The notes: generated from the letters alone by a model not told the origin. DNA of 64,000 bases from Azorinus chamasolen (GCA_963576725.1 OY755236.1:68914379-68978378); one strand, 5' to 3'; positions 27,820 through 40,599 are shown, counted from the first letter of the stretch. A program made the numbers and translations.

Positions 27820-28041
27820 TACGCCGTCTCACGCATTTTCAAACAGAGTAGTCCCAGACCAGACCGCTCCTGTAGGAGCCGTCTAATCAGAGTCTTCCCT
27901 GTTTGCTTATGAAATAATATAGATAAGATTTCTGCCATTGCCAAATATTCCCATGTTTACGTGGCATTACTAAAAGTTATCTTATTAATAATCAAGATGG
28001 CATTATTTCTTGCACAAATAATCAGGGAGTAAAGAGTTAAG
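27820..28041. mobile_element. Family A MITE
   Basis: Hairpin CAAACAGAGTAGTCCC...AGAGTCTTCCCTGTTTGC (27840-27907). The end is CAGGGAGTAAAGAGTTAA. Confidence 0.75.
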
Positions 28042-28545
28042 ATGTGTACACATGTATTTGTCATATACCGTACATTTGAATTGCTTCAAATTCTAACAAT
28101 TGTTCATCATCACAAGCTTCGTCTGGAGGCAAGAGTACATAACTATGTCAAGCATTTTGACAGAATTATGGCCCTTTTTAACCTTGATATTTTGGTTAAG
28201 GTTTTTATTAAAGTCAACTTATTTACATAAACCTTTTACATACAGATTTGAAACTTGGAACACTTGTTTACCATCACAAGCTTTATCTGTTGGCAATAGT
28301 ACATAACTCTGACAATCATTTTGACAGAATTATGGCCCTTTTTAACTAAGAATGTTTGGTTAATGTTTTTGTTTATCTAAATAACCCTTTGAGATAAAGC
28401 TTTGAAACTTAACACGTTTGTTTACCATCACAAGCTTCATCTGTAGGCAAAAGAAGAGAACATAACTCTGTCAAGCATTTTGACAGAAAGATGGCCCTTT
28501 TTAACTTAGGTTTTTCCTTTCATTTACTATTTCAAAGAGAGCGAA
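28042..28545. repeat. Tandem repeat, unit about 170-190 bp x 3
   Basis: Each unit has CATCACAAGCTT, ACATAACTCTG, CATTTTGACAGAATTATGGC and CCTTTTTAAC. I associate this phrase with bivalve intergenic repeats (recollection). Confidence 0.85.
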
Positions 28546-28629
28546 CATCTAGATTACTATTAAAGATATTTTACTGAGACTTTGAATACTTGCTTCTAGT
28601 ATAATTGGATACCATTTTAGTCCGCTATC

Positions 28630-28740
28630 AAGCATTTTTACACTAACAATACTGATACTAGTCGAGCGCGCTGTCATGTGACAGAACTAACAATACTGAG
28701 AATAGTCGAGCGCGCTGTCCTGCGACAGCTCATGTTCTAT
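28630..28740. repeat. Tandem duplication, about 45 bp x 2
   Basis: ACTAACAATACTGA, then TAGTCGAGCGCGCTGTC and TGACAG, twice. Confidence 0.85.
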
Positions 28741-29790
28741 TGAATATTCAAGTAAAAACTAGCGACTTCGTGAATATTTATAGGCTTGTTTTTCATAATG
28801 ACATCATTTTATGTACACATGGTTTGTTGTTACTGGTCGAAACTGGGGTTATTCTCTTTTCAAACGTGTGAAACGGTGTAAATATGAGGGAAAGGTTAAT
28901 AGATGTTAATTCTAATGTGATACAAAAATATGAGATTGTGTATTTTTGTTCCCAAACGCCTATTTGCATTAATATGTCGCATGTTGTTTCATTTTCTTCG
29001 ATTTGATATACAGTATCTCCGTGTTAGACTTTGTGTCTTAAACTTTCCAACAATTGCTATTTGTAACGATTTCCTTACCGAAAATATATGAAAGATATTA
29101 TGACTTCATGAATAATCATTAGAATGTTTATAATGAAACATTCATTTAGGAAGAACTATTTGGCATTGACAGAAAAATGTATAAGGGGTGATATATAAAG
29201 TACGTAAGCAAACAGAGCAAACCCATATCAGAAAGCTCCTGTGGGTCTACTCTGTTTGCAAAGGCGTTAACATGAGTCTCTCTGGGGGTTTAAACTGATA
29301 GAACATCTAAATTAAGGTGTGCTGTATCTAACCTATTTACTGTTCTATATCTAGTCCAAATTTCAATACCAACTGACTATTTATGGACGAAATAGTTATA
29401 GCGAAATATGGAAGGTGGAGCATTGTAGCCATTTTAGAAACTAAATGAACAGATTTATAAAAAAAAATAGCAAACAGAGCAGACCCTGATCAGACGGCTC
29501 TCATAAGGACCGTCTGATCTGGGTCAACTCTGTTTGCAAATGCGTGGAAATGGCTTTTTTAATGCGAGCAGGATAGACCCAGATCAGGAAGTTCCTGTAG
29601 GGGATATCTGATCAGGTAATGCTCTGTTTGCTAATATTTGAATATAGATCTGATTATACAGTTCTTGTTTTGGCCATTTTTCCGTGTTCATTTGCCAGTA
29701 CAAAAATAATATAATTGATATTCATGATGGCATTGTTTCTTACATGAATATTCATGAAGTTGTGGATTACTTATTAATGTGTTTTAATTA
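28741..29790. mobile_element. Cluster of four to five family A MITEs
   Basis: Hairpins or half hairpins lie at about 29206-29263, 29470-29540 and 29568-29630. The shared flank is ATATTCATGA/TGTAAGAAATAAT. They lie in alternating orientation. Confidence 0.75.
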
Positions 29791-30505
29791 TCATCCAGAG
29801 ACAACCTCTTTTCGCAGATAACGGGTAACATTGTTTGCCCCGTGATCTTCAAGGGCCTTGGTAGGAAAAGAGGTTTTGTTCCTTAATGACCAACTTCCAA
29901 ATCGCTTCTCCGTTTTCCATACTCGTCTAAAAAGTCATATATTTAAATATTTAAACAGCTCGAGCTTAATCCCGGGCAGAAAATATAATCATTATTGGAT
30001 GCAAGCTCATTAAACACGGGAATGTGGCCAAATTCCTTTAATTAGATTGCAGTCATCCATCGGGCTTCCATGTGTAATCTCTGCCGCTTAACCACAAACA
30101 AAAACAATTGCAAAATATATTGAGATCCATCAAGCACACCTTTGGTGCAGCTAGTGTCGGTGGTGTAACAAGTGTGTTTTCTGTCACATCGTCGTTTTCA
30201 CGGGTGATAATGAAATATTTATCGAGGTCTGTCACTTGTCTCTAAACTCTTATCAGGCTCACTCAGGTGCGCCTTTACCTGAGCTGCCATCGATAGGCTC
30301 AGACCGACTACTGCATTTGGAAACAACTGTCGTGATTATTGTACACTGGTGACCGGGGCGATAACATCTCGTGTTGCATATATAATAAGTTATTGTTAAA
30401 CCATAAGGAAAAGGCGTCTAAGGTGTTCCGCTACTCTTCTTGATCGACATCGGGTAAGACTATTTTACATTTTCGGTGGTATGTATTATAAGAGAAATTT
30501 CAATA
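29791..30505. other. Longest repeat-free stretch of the host part; no exon identified
   Basis: 29790-30470 contains none of the repeat families and is less AT-rich than its surroundings (for example CAGGTGCGCCTTTACCTGAG at 30262). I see no open frame with family resemblance. An unidentified exon, promoter or older unique sequence is possible. Confidence 0.4.
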
Positions 30506-31440
30506 TTAAAGTAACAGTAAATCTATCTAAAGCGGAATTTCAATAAAGATAAAATTGGGTATTTTTTTATATAAGCAGGTGGTAATGCAGGGTGAAAATG
30601 ATACAGAAAGCTCCTTTCATCCTGCATTAAGCTACCACCTGTGTTAAACACCGGCAATGATACTAATGTGAACAAACGGTTTAGAGGGAGTTTATTGTCG
30701 AAAACTTTATAAGGAGATTTATCATTTAAAATCTTCATCTAATAATTGGTCATTCAGAAAAAATAGCATCATAAATACCAATTAGTTGAATTTGTATAAC
30801 GGCATATAGACACGGGAACGTTTGGCCTAAGGCAGAAGCTGTTCAATCAGATCTGTAACATTTTATAAGCATACATAACAAAATCTGATCTTGGTCTACT
30901 CTGTTTGCAAATGCGTCATATGCGTCTTTGTCAGGTAGAAGGCATCTAAGGTGTAAGGGTACTCGTCTTGATCGACACCGGGTAAGAATAGTTTACGTTT
31001 TCGCTGGCTTATATACTGTGAGGAAAGTTTACAGTAAAACCCCTCTAAACCGGAAGAAATTTGATAAAGAGGAATGTACGTACTTTTCAACAGGTTGCTG
31101 CTTAATGGAGGGTGAACATCATGCAGAAAGCTCCTTTTTGGAGCTTTATGTATGCCTTTCAACCTGCATTAAGCTACTACCTGTCTTAATGACTGGTATT
31201 GATACTAATTTGAATGTCCGGTTAAAATGTTTTTTACTGTAGATCTATATGTCGAAAACTTTTTGAAGGCATTGTCTTATAAGTATCATCCCTTTCCTAG
31301 ATGACTAGTCATGTAAGAAATAATGGCCCTGGTTATGGCAGAAACTATAGGACCACATCTACATGTACATGTATATAATTTTAAAAGCAAACAAAGCAAA
31401 ACCTGATCTTGCTCTACTCTGTTTGCAAATGCTGTAAAAG
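30506..31440. mobile_element. Family C, A, C, A cluster
   Basis: Family C copies at 30510-30701 and 31030-31241 (TACAGTAAAACCCCTC to TTTTTTACTGTA). Family A fragments at about 30740-30925 and 31295-31440. TAAGGTGT and CGTCTTGATCGACACCGGGTAAGA near 30942 resemble 30419-30462, a short local duplication. Confidence 0.75.
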
Positions 31441-31499
31441 GCGCCTCTATCAGGTCAAGGGTGATTTCCTATGTCTGGTGTCGTTACCTACAGATACAT

Positions 31500-31815
31500 G
31501 GACAAACAGTGCAGACCCAGATCAGAGGCCACTGGAAAGGAGTTCCGACCTGGGTTTGCACAATTTGCTTCCAACTGTTTTCCAGAGTCGCATCATTCAT
31601 ATGCTATTTTTAGACCTAACCTCTTTGAATAAATCTACCGAAAAGATGCATTGACTAGAGAAAAGGAAACTGTTAGAATTGTGTAGCATTGAAACGATTG
31701 TGATAAATAGAGCATTTGCTCCTTAGGAGCAAATGCTCTATTTATCACAATCGTTTCAAGAGGTATTACAGAGGAGTAGAAAGGCGTATTCGTGGAAGAT
31801 AGGGCTAAATAAATT
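31500..31815. mobile_element. Family F fragment and family D MITE
   Basis: Family D core at 31690-31760: GAAACGATTGTGATAAATAG with AGCATTTGCTCC|TTAGGAGCAAATGCT, perfect arms. Upstream, 31500-31570 holds an AAACAGTGCAGACCCAGATC hairpin. Confidence 0.8.
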
Positions 31816-32009
31816 CTTGTAAAATATCTCTCAAATTGAAATCAGATTCATTCATAATACAGATTCGGACGAGTTCACAAAACTCCAGTTGAAGGTCAGG
31901 CTGTCGCGGATATGTTTAGCAAGTTCATTAAAGACACAAATGCAGATGTTGTTTAGACTGGTAATTAATTTAATCAAATATTTCATGATGTAAAAAACCT
32001 GCTCTCATA

Positions 32010-32220
32010 GTTACCTCGTCTCTGCCAACGGCGAAACTTTGATGTTTGGATCCAGCTGAGACACCGAGTAAGTGGATGTCTAATCATGTTCCAAACTATT
32101 TGATACTGTGAAACTTGATACTTGATTCTGGAAAGAAAATAAAACAAAAATAAAACATGAAAATGGTAGCAGACGACAAATTTAGCAGACGACATTACTT
32201 AGCATCGAAAGGGTTGAAGA
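32010..32220. mobile_element. Family B MITE, decayed
   Basis: TGCCAACGGCGAAAC to ATCGAAAGGGTTGAAG with a weak core. Confidence 0.65.
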
Positions 32221-32464
32221 GCTGGCTACTCTTTCATAGTTCTCCAGAGAATGTTCATATTGTATGCCTAATATTTTGTCTTTTACATTAACTTGATGAT
32301 TCGGATGTTGATGCCTTTACCAAACAGAGTATCGAATATACTGACATTTGCAAACAGTAAAAACCCAGATCAGGAGCCCTCTGATCCATGTCCGCACTGT
32401 TTGCCATTCCAAGTCGTCCGGCAAATCATACCCTTATACCCTCTCATACTAAATGGGTTCCGTA

Positions 32465-32672
32465 GTTAACCCTTATTCTGCGCGGGACACAAGTCACTAA
32501 TGCCCTTTGCAAACAGTGTAGAGCCAGATGAGAGGTCTCCTAGAGGAACCCTCTCATCAGGGTCTGTATGTTTGTCATGTTACACTTTTCTTTTCAAAAA
32601 TCCCTAAATATTCACCATAAGCTTGATCTGTTTGAATTTTGGAATAGTCCCTTTAAAAAGCGTTCTATGGGT
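32465..32672. mobile_element. Family F element
   Basis: Hairpin AAACAGTGTAGAGCC...CCTAGAGGAACCC, then TGTTACACTTTTC, AAATATTCACCATAAG and TTTTGGAATAGTCC (complement of the 55265 copy). Confidence 0.75.
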
Positions 32673-33530
32673 TAACCTACGAATGCGCCATTCCACTTTG
32701 AAAATTTTGCTCTTAAAGAATAAAGAATACAGACTATTTTATTAGGCATAAAATGTATATACATCTATAGCCTTAATCATATACTTTTAATATCAAACAC
32801 ATGAAAATAATTTGGAGGAAGAGAATATTTCCGTAGGAGAACTAAATTGTCATTTAGACATCGTTTCATTATTTTTGTTATGGTGGTATATCAGTTCAAA
32901 TTCTACAAATCAAGCAGTTTTGACTTCGTATACACTGTACGTATACTCGTATAGTGTACTTGGTTTATCAAGCAACTATCAACCATACTTTAAATTAATC
33001 TCCAACCCGCATGTATTACCCACAAGACTCTATTGAGTTCTCGGGTCACTTAATACTTAAAGAGGTAACAATATTCTAAAGTATATCATGTCAAATATAC
33101 TATCAACATCCATAGTCCCTACCTCCATCCGTTTTGATTACATTAAATTAAATGACGTAATACCAAATATGACTCTGATCAAAATGCTCCTTCGACATCA
33201 GTTCATCTTGGTCTGTTCTATTTTTCTAAGTTATTTTGGTATCAGCACCCTTAGGATATGTCCTTATCAGCGACTGAATAGTACATGTATGCACTGCATT
33301 ACACTGTTGAGGATGACATAACATCGTCTGTTCTCAAATTGAGATTGTTATTGTTTTAATGATATATTACATATGTTGTAAATGCATTCATATTGTCGAA
33401 TACATGAAAGTTTTGAATCCTTATTATCCTTTGTGAAGCCAGTAGGTACATTTTTTTCTCAAAGAGATATCAACTCATATATACACCGATAAGACTCTTC
33501 AAATGGTTAGTACCACTCGAGAACAACAAC
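32673..33530. other. No gene seen
   Basis: Unassigned AT-rich DNA. The open frames at 32812-33321 look random. Confidence 0.4.
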
Positions 33531-33750
33531 ACTTCAACCTTCAACATTCTGGGCAATTGTCGTCTGCAAATATTTTCGTCTGCTTCAATTCTAAAACATG
33601 ATTTTCTTCCATTTGTGTTCAAAAAAAACAGTCAGGGTGGCAAACGAGTCTGGTGAGACGCCGCCCGCATTACTCGTTGTCGCATCTGGATCCAAACTGT
33701 TTGCAAAGGTAATTACACTGTCGCCAGTAGTGTACTGACCGTTAACGCCA
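33531..33750. mobile_element. Family B MITE, decayed
   Basis: TTGTCGTCTGCAAATATTTTCG...GGTGAGACGCCG...GGATCCAAACTGTTTGC... Confidence 0.65.
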
Positions 33751-34435
33751 GTGTTAATGTGTAAAAGAGGAAATACTTGACACGAAAATACAAATGCTTT
33801 ATTGAGGCATTTACAAGATCACAGATAATTTAAGTCTGAAGCATATTGTTAATTGCTTTTATGTCCTGTCTGTTTGTCTATCTGTGTTTCTGTCCGTAAT
33901 TTTAACCGTACTTGGCATGTATACTCAGCAAATTTAAAGTAGATCTAGCCTCCTGTAAGGTCATTGTCATACTTGGAGGTCAAACTTCACGTTTTGAATG
34001 TTCGTTCCTGAAATGCATCATTTATATATATGTCAGATATTGTTAAACACCGATAAAATAAAGATATATGAATAAAGTAATAAAAAAATCAAATAAAAAA
34101 TCACGTTTTACCTCCAAGTGTGACATTGACCTTGGAAGTTTGAACCCCCTCCCCCAAGCGCGAGATTGATCTTGGTAGTTTGAAACAACCCACCAAGTGC
34201 GAGATTGATCTTCATAGGACACTGCCGCCAAAAGTTGCTTAGTATACTTGCCAAGCACGAAAGGTTATGGCCGCTGGCTATTGGTTTGCAACTTGTATTT
34301 TGTTTTAATTTTGAATTACTGGTACATGCAATGCATTATTTTGTATGAAATCTTTATGCATTATGAGACAAAACTGCGATACTTTTTGCAGTTTGGGACG
34401 TCGAGTAACTCTTTACTTCATAGAGTGCAAACATA
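33751..34435. other. No gene seen
   Basis: 34115-34215 holds three loose copies of GCGAGATTGATCTTGGTAG plus TTTGAAAC. Confidence 0.45.
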
Positions 34436-34595
34436 GTAGAACCAGATCAGATGGTCTATGGTTTGCTCTATTAGATCGGATACTATACCATTTATCAAAG
34501 CACGGTTTGCTCTGTTAGATCGGATACTATACCATTTATCAAAGCGTGGTTTGCTCTATTAGATCGGATACTATACAATTCGTCAAAGTAATGCA
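34436..34595. repeat. Tandem repeat, about 57 bp x 3
   Basis: GGTTTGCTCTATTAGATCGG with ATACTATACCATTTATCAAAG. It looks like the right half of a family A hairpin that was amplified. Confidence 0.85.
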
Positions 34596-35305
34596 ATCAC
34601 TTAGACTTATATAAGAAAATATATTGATTAATTTTCAGAATGAATGTAGTTTCCATGGATATTCACGAGGTAAATGGTTACATGTATCATTATCAAACAG
34701 TTTGACACTATACCCCAGCCTTTCCAAAAGCCTTGAAATGTATGAAAACTGTAATGTGGAAATTAGAGCAGAGCATTTACTTTCAAATAGACTATTCCAA
34801 AATTAAAGCAGGTCAAGCTTACCGTGAATATTGATGGATTTTTAAAATGAAAAAAAAAGTGTAACATGACAAAAAGTGCAGACATTGGTCTGAGTTTGCA
34901 AAGGACACTAGTGAATAATGTCCTGCATTGAAAAGGGTAAATCGGGTATTTACTATCAAAATCGTATGAGCCCTTTGAGTGATGAGTGAGTGAAATGGGC
35001 GCCTTTGACGCCCCTGTAAAAATCACTTTTATATCCTATTCCGTCATATTGACGCCCTTTGACGCATTGTAAAAGTCACTTTTATATCCTATTCCGTCAT
35101 ATTGACGCCCTATGACTTTTTGAAACCATTGTCGTAAATAGAGTATTTGTTTCATAGAAGTAAAAGCTCTATTTGTCACAATGGTTTCAAAACGTCACAT
35201 TTCTCATGTTTCGTTTTTTGCTACTAACTGCTCCTTTTCAGTACATTTGGTCTAAAATAAACTATGAGAGAATGGTCTAAAATATCCTATGAGGGAAAGG
35301 GTTAA
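34596..35305. mobile_element. Family F element and family D MITE
   Basis: Family F at about 34775-34942. Family D at about 35040-35303 with its left end duplicated (TTTTATATCCTATTCCGTC occurs twice, 63 bp apart) and the core GAAACCATTGTCGTAAATAG. Confidence 0.75.
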
Positions 35306-35689
35306 TGATATAGAGTACATTCACTATGTGAGAGGACATTGAATGACAAACTCTGCATGCCCTTATCAGATGACTAATTTAGGAGTCTTTGATTTTAGTC
35401 TGCACTGTTTGCAAATGCAAAAAGTACATTTGTTATAACAACTAGGCGTTTTAAATTTTTTGGAACACGAAACTTACGGTACTTCAATATCTCGACCTTT
35501 TTTTAAAGTACATGTATATACTAAATGTGAAGTTCTTTTCAAATGTACAATCACATCAAGTATTATACAGATTGACTGTAACGAGCCGCTAATTGTACAA
35601 CGTGTGTCTCAAGACTTTCTCATATAATTACGAAATTTAATATGTCTAGCATAAAAAAGTTATCTCTTCACATACAACGGCTTGTGGCG
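35306..35689. other. No gene seen; family F hairpin remnant
   Basis: 35330-35420 ends in a TCTGCACTGTTTGCAAATGC half hairpin. Confidence 0.4.
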
Positions 35690-35862
35690 AATTTATGATT
35701 ACCTATGCAAACAATTTGGATCCAGATGAGACTCCGAATGACTCGACATCGCATCAGGATCCAAACTGTTTGACACCCTCATTGGATCTTTGAAGAAAAA
35801 TAAAAGACAAAGTATCTTTCAGCAGCTGAAGTCGATCAGTGTGTAGCAATGAAAGGGTAAAC
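35690..35862. mobile_element. Family B MITE
   Basis: AAACAATTTGGATCC...GAGACTCCGAATGACTCG...GGATCCAAACTGTTTG, with CAATGAAAGGGTAAAC as end. Confidence 0.75.
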
Positions 35863-35979
35863 ATGAAAAGCAATAAAACAAAGGATGTCATATTATATGA
35901 CATTTTGTTCACTAATAACATTAACTATCGGTATAATAAGTAATAAGTCGTGTAACAATATACTCTAATTAACCTAAGT

Positions 35980-36150
35980 ATTCGGACAGACAAGCTTAGG
36001 CAAATAGTGCAGACCCAGATCAAACGGCTCCTGAGTGGGTGAGTGAGTTGGGTTTTACGTCCGACCAACAGTATTTCAATTATTTACGGACGGCACCTGC
36101 TTGAGACAAGTTATAGTGCCGTCTCACTGGAATGCCCCTGTTGTTGAATC
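35980..36150. repeat. Dispersed repeat of bivalve type interrupting a family A hairpin
   Basis: GCAGACCCAGATCAAACGG is cut by GAGTGGGTGAGTGAGTTG, GGTTTTACGTCCGACC and GCCGTCTCACTGGAATGCC. Recollected as a common bivalve repeat. Confidence 0.55.
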
Positions 36151-36339
36151 AAACACATATAAGAAGAAAACGACTATACCGATGACTGCATTTAAGCATT
36201 TGCTCTAGGGCGTAAAATAGTGTGTTTAACTCTTATTCTTCGTCTCAGCTGGATATAAACTTGTAGGCCCTAATTACAAGACATGCTGCGCTGAACATGA
36301 TAATAAAACATTAATTCCGTTATTTCGTGGACAATTATT

Positions 36340-36805
36340 GATGCCGCTTATTTGCGCTATTTCCTATCTTTTCTCTGTTTCCTAAATTTGCAGTGTTTTA
36401 TATTTTTGCGGTGTTTTCCATCTTTCTGACGCGGTGTTTCCTACCTTTGCGGGGTTTCCTACATTTGTGGCGCCCTACCTTTATGATGTGTTTCCTGTAA
36501 TTCTTTGGCGGTATTCCCCGCCTTTGTGGCGGTTTTTCCACCTCTCTGGTTGTGCCTACCTTTGTTGTGTGTTTCCGCAGCCTTTGTGGTGTTTCCTACT
36601 CTTTTTTTACTTTTGTGTTGTTAGTTTAAACATATTTTATTCCATATAATGTTTGGAATGGGATCGGGCCACAAGTTCTGACAACATAAGAAACGGCCCT
36701 CCCCCCTACAAAACTTTTCCAATTTACATTCAACGGCGGTAGTGTATAAATAATGTCAAATATAAAGAGACAATAGAGAGAGAGAAAGAGAGGAGAGAGA
36801 GAGAA

Positions 36806-36842
<37 letters not shown>

Positions 36843-37050
36843 AGAGAGATTGCAGCTTGTGATCAAAGGCCGATGAAAGCAAAGTTTGAGGTAACCATTA
36901 ATCATATATGCTAACATGTAATATCCTGGTAAACCTTAAATATTGTTAGTTCCGTTTTGTGTTGTTTCCTGCCTTTGCTGTGTTTCCTACCTATGCAGTG
37001 TCCTACCTTTGCGGGTTGTTTCCCACCGTTTTGGCAGTATGTTTCTCGAG
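36340..37050. repeat. Degenerate TTTGCGGTGTTTCCTACC array and GA microsatellite
   Basis: About 20 loose units at 36360-36615 and 36950-37030. A (GA)n tract lies at 36772-36852. An open frame over the array is repeat-derived. Confidence 0.8.
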
Positions 37051-37249
37051 TATGGGGAAGACATAAAGTAGTGCAGTTTCTCGTCAGTTTCATATCCGTT
37101 CACCGCATAGATATATAGTTTGCCCTTAACTTGGTGAATATTCATGCCATACTCCCGCCAAATTATTACTTTAGCACAGGTGTTAAAAATCAGCCAAAAA
37201 AGGGTTATTCCTTGTCATGTCACAAATGATCTCATAAATGATCTGTATC

Positions 37250-37670
37250 ATGTAACCTATATTTAAGGAAGGAGGGCAGGTCCTGATCAGAGAGTTCCTA
37301 CAGCAGTTGTCTGATCTGGGTCTACCCTGTTTGCCAAGATATCAAAAGGATTAAACCTCTCTACATCATACAAATGTATTACGTTACATATTACGTCATC
37401 GGTCTTCAAGACAGCTAGTAGCTTAGTTGTGGTCGAGAGTAATGCAGAAAGTTTCGAGAGCTTTCTATATTCTTTCATTCTGCATTAATCTTTAACTCCA
37501 TAGATTCACATTTTGACGCTTTTGCAAACAGAGAAGACCCAGATCAGACGACTCAAACAGGAGCCGCCTGATCAGGTTCTGCTCAGACAGCTTATAAAAT
37601 AAATTAATAATCGTCTTATGCTACAGATGCTGTCTCGGTGATCTGTTACATTGAAGAGCTGTAAAAGGGT
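37250..37670. mobile_element. Family A, C, A remnants
   Basis: Hairpins at about 37275-37330 and 37523-37590, with a broken family C piece in between (TAATGCAGAAAGTTTCGAGAGCTTTC). Confidence 0.65.
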
Positions 37671-37704
37671 TAAGAAACCGCCTTTAAAGCAGCCGCGCGT
37701 GTCC

Positions 37705-38125
37705 GTTTTAACCCATTACCTCATAGGCTATATTTTTAGACCCAGCCTTTGAATAAATCTACCGAAAAGGAGCATTTTCTATAAATGAAAAAGGGTGGGG
37801 GAGTTTACAGTTACGTAGTTTTTAAATCATTATGATACATAGAGCATTTGCAGGCACCCCTATGGAGTGGGTTAACAGGCTACAGTGCTCCCTCTCTACA
37901 AGGACACCCTTTGGGATACGAAGATTGTATGTGTTGTTCAGAGGGAGTTGTTATAGGGAGGGAAAATCAAACATAACTAGCTTGTTTGCAGATCCCCAGA
38001 TAAGGTGTTTTTCGAGAACTAAATCCGTTATGCCTCCATCAAACCCTATGTTGTGACCACTCTTTAGAATCGTCACAAAGTGACGATTCTAAAGAGTGGT
38101 CACAACACAGGGTTTGATGGAGGCA
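37705..38125. mobile_element. Family D left half and family E hairpin
   Basis: TTAACCCATTACCTCATAGG starts the family D piece, which ends in the core at 37850. 38038-38120 is a near-perfect family E hairpin (ATCAAACCCTATGTTGTG ... CACAACACAGGGTTTGAT). Confidence 0.8.
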
Positions 38126-38690
38126 TAAAGAAAATACGATGGAAAAAGGTTGTTTCTGGAGCCTTGTTGATTCGGAAACAGTGGCATGCGTTGTTGTAAG
38201 GAGGGAATCGTTATTGAGAGGGTCGTTGTAGGGAGGGAGCACTGTACACTGTAGAATCAAGCGATAGAAGGCATATTGAAAACTGAAAATCAGACGAAAA
38301 TAATTGAAGCAGACGACATTTGATTCGTAAATTGATAAAGTAGCGGTTGTTTACATTTTTCCGTATCAGGATCTAATGACCGACATGAAACATGATAGTT
38401 GTTATGGCAACACCTGTGTTTAAGTTTCAAGGAAAACTCTACTTCCTGTATGGAATCGATTTGAAAGTGAAGGTGCATGCACTTTCAAAACATTTCAGTC
38501 TTTCTTCATCCTACATTGATTAGACAGAAAAGTTGTTCAAGATCAAAACTGTGTCCTGTGTCACTGGTGTCGCGCAGAGTGGTGACTAAGAATATTTTTT
38601 TCAGTCCCTGAGCAATCTACGCAAATTGGTGTCTATGGACATTGGACAGTTTTTGGCTGTATTGTATGCACATATATAATGGTATGTGCA
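38126..38690. other. No gene seen
   Basis: Unassigned DNA. Confidence 0.4.
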
Positions 38691-39070
38691 TATCGCATTT
38701 TTGTCAAGGCAGGAACAGTAGAACCAGATCTACAGGAGACGTCTGATCAGGGACTGCTGTTTGCTTATAAATGAAATAATATAGATGTGATTCTACATTT
38801 CTGAGTCATGTTCAAAATCCGCTAGTTGTGACACCATTATCAAAAAGTACTTAATGGATATTCACCCTTTCATTATTTCTTTCAATAATATTCATTAGGT
38901 AAAGTGCAAACGATAAAGTCCATTCATTATGAAGCGGTACATTTTGCGATAGGATTTTGAATGACAACAGTGAAGATCCTGAATAGAGGGAGCCCTTGAT
39001 ATGGGTCTACACTGTATGTAAATTCCAGCATACCCATTTCCTGTACTCAAAGAGTAAACTCTTACTATTT
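38691..39070. mobile_element. Family A and F remnants
   Basis: ATGGTATGTGCATAT, GCAGGAACAGTAGAACC, ...GTCTGATCAGGGACTGC; the second at 38960-39020. Confidence 0.55.
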
Positions 39071-39099
39071 GTTATACATGTACCAGAGCTACAGACAAG

Positions 39100-39215
39100 G
39101 GTGCATACCCAAATATTAAACCTATATCTGTGACCACTCTTTAGAATAGTCTCTTCGAGACGATTCTAAAGAGTAGTCACATAGGGTTTGGTGGAGAAAT
39201 AAAGGAGCTATTCTT
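39100..39215. mobile_element. Family E hairpin element
   Basis: TGTGACCACTCTTTAGAATAG, TCTCTTCGAGA and the complementary arm, then TAGGGTTTGGTGGAG. Confidence 0.8.
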
Positions 39216-39359
39216 GAAATTGCTGGTAATTACGCATCTTATCTATGCATGTACGTAATTAGTACTTTTATATGCGTTAACGGCTTGCTAACGGTTCAGA
39301 ATAGATATAGTTAGTGACACTTATTGTCTCATCAGGATCTAAACTGTTTCACAATTTAC

Positions 39360-39765
39360 TTGAACCCATAAACCACTCTAAATCGGAAATTCAAATACAT
39401 CTAATAGAATATGCCTTATGCGTTCATCATAAAGATGTTTAAGTATGAGTCTGAAAGGCAGGTGGTTGCTTAATGCAGGTCAAATGTAATGCAGAAAGTT
39501 CCTATAGGAGCTTTCTGCATTACTGTTCCCTGCATTAAGCAATCACCTGGTTTTTAAGACCTCGAGTTCAATAAATGACTGGTCGCTTAGACTAGATTCT
39601 GCTGCAGTATGACTGCTGGTCTGTAAGACAGGTGGCAGGGTGAAAAGCACGCAGAAAACTCCCAAATGAGCTTACTGGATCATCATACATTAGGTAGCCA
39701 CCTGCCTAAAAAAGTCTTCTGTACTAAACTTCTGGTTTAGAGTGGGGTTAATGCACCCGGCATGC
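39360..39765. mobile_element. Two family C MITEs
   Basis: The first core at 39458-39550 is perfect: AGGTGGTTGCTTAATGCAGG ... AGTTCC|TATAGGAGCT ... AATCACCTGG. The second, at about 39620-39750, is decayed. Confidence 0.8.
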
Positions 39766-39934
39766 CAACATTACATCACACTGCAGAGTAAATGAGTCTA
39801 GGATACTGTTTCTGAAAGTACAAAACTTTATCAGGTGACACTGTTTGAAGATCACAATTGCCTTGTATTCAAATGATTACAAACCCTGGCAACGAAAAGC
39901 ACAAACAAGGTGATGGATTTATTTATTTTATCCG

Positions 39935-40145
39935 CCTTAACCCTTATAATGCTAAGCGCTACCGGACTCGCATTTACAAACAGCGTGTATCCACATGAGA
40001 CACGGAATAACTCAGCGTCTCATCAGGGTCCAATCTGTTTGACGGTCAAACGTTTCTCAAATCCTTTTAAGAATCAGAATAAAGTGAAATATACAACATA
40101 TTAGAGTTTTTGGCAGACATAATTCTTTTCAGAACGATAAGGGCT
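39935..40145. mobile_element. Family B MITE
   Basis: CCTTAACCCTTATAATGC to AGAACGATAAGGGCT with ATGAGACACGGAATAACTC in the core. Confidence 0.7.
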
Positions 40146-40484
40146 AACCGCATTCATTCTCAGCCGTTCTCAAGCTAATCGAGACTTGACTAACATCGAC
40201 TTGTATTCAGATGAGACGTCGAGATAAGGGCTGACCACATTCATTCTCAGCCGTTCTCAAGCTAAACGAGACTTGACTAACATCGACTTGTATTCAGATG
40301 AGACGTCGAGATAAGGGCTGACCACATTCATTCTCAGCCGTTCTCAAGCTAAACGAGACTTGACTAACATCGACTTGTGTTCAGATGAGACGTCGAGATA
40401 AGGGCTAATCACATTCATTCTAAGCCGTTCTCAAGCTAAACGAGACTTGACTAACATCGACTTGTATTCAGATGAGACGTCGAG
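40137..40484. repeat. Tandem repeat, 87 bp x 4
   Basis: GATAAGGGCTGACCACATTC ... ATTCAGATGAGACGTCGA. The array seems to have grown out of the right end of the adjacent family B element, since AGATGAGACGTCGAG and AAGGGCT are family B words. Confidence 0.9.
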
Positions 40485-40599
40485 TATCTGTTACCAGGAT
40501 AACTGTGATGTTTTGGAAAAAACGTGAACGAATCTGATGTCGCTAAATAATTAGCAAATTAGAGTTTTAGTAGAATGTATTTTTTCAGCACGAAAGGGT

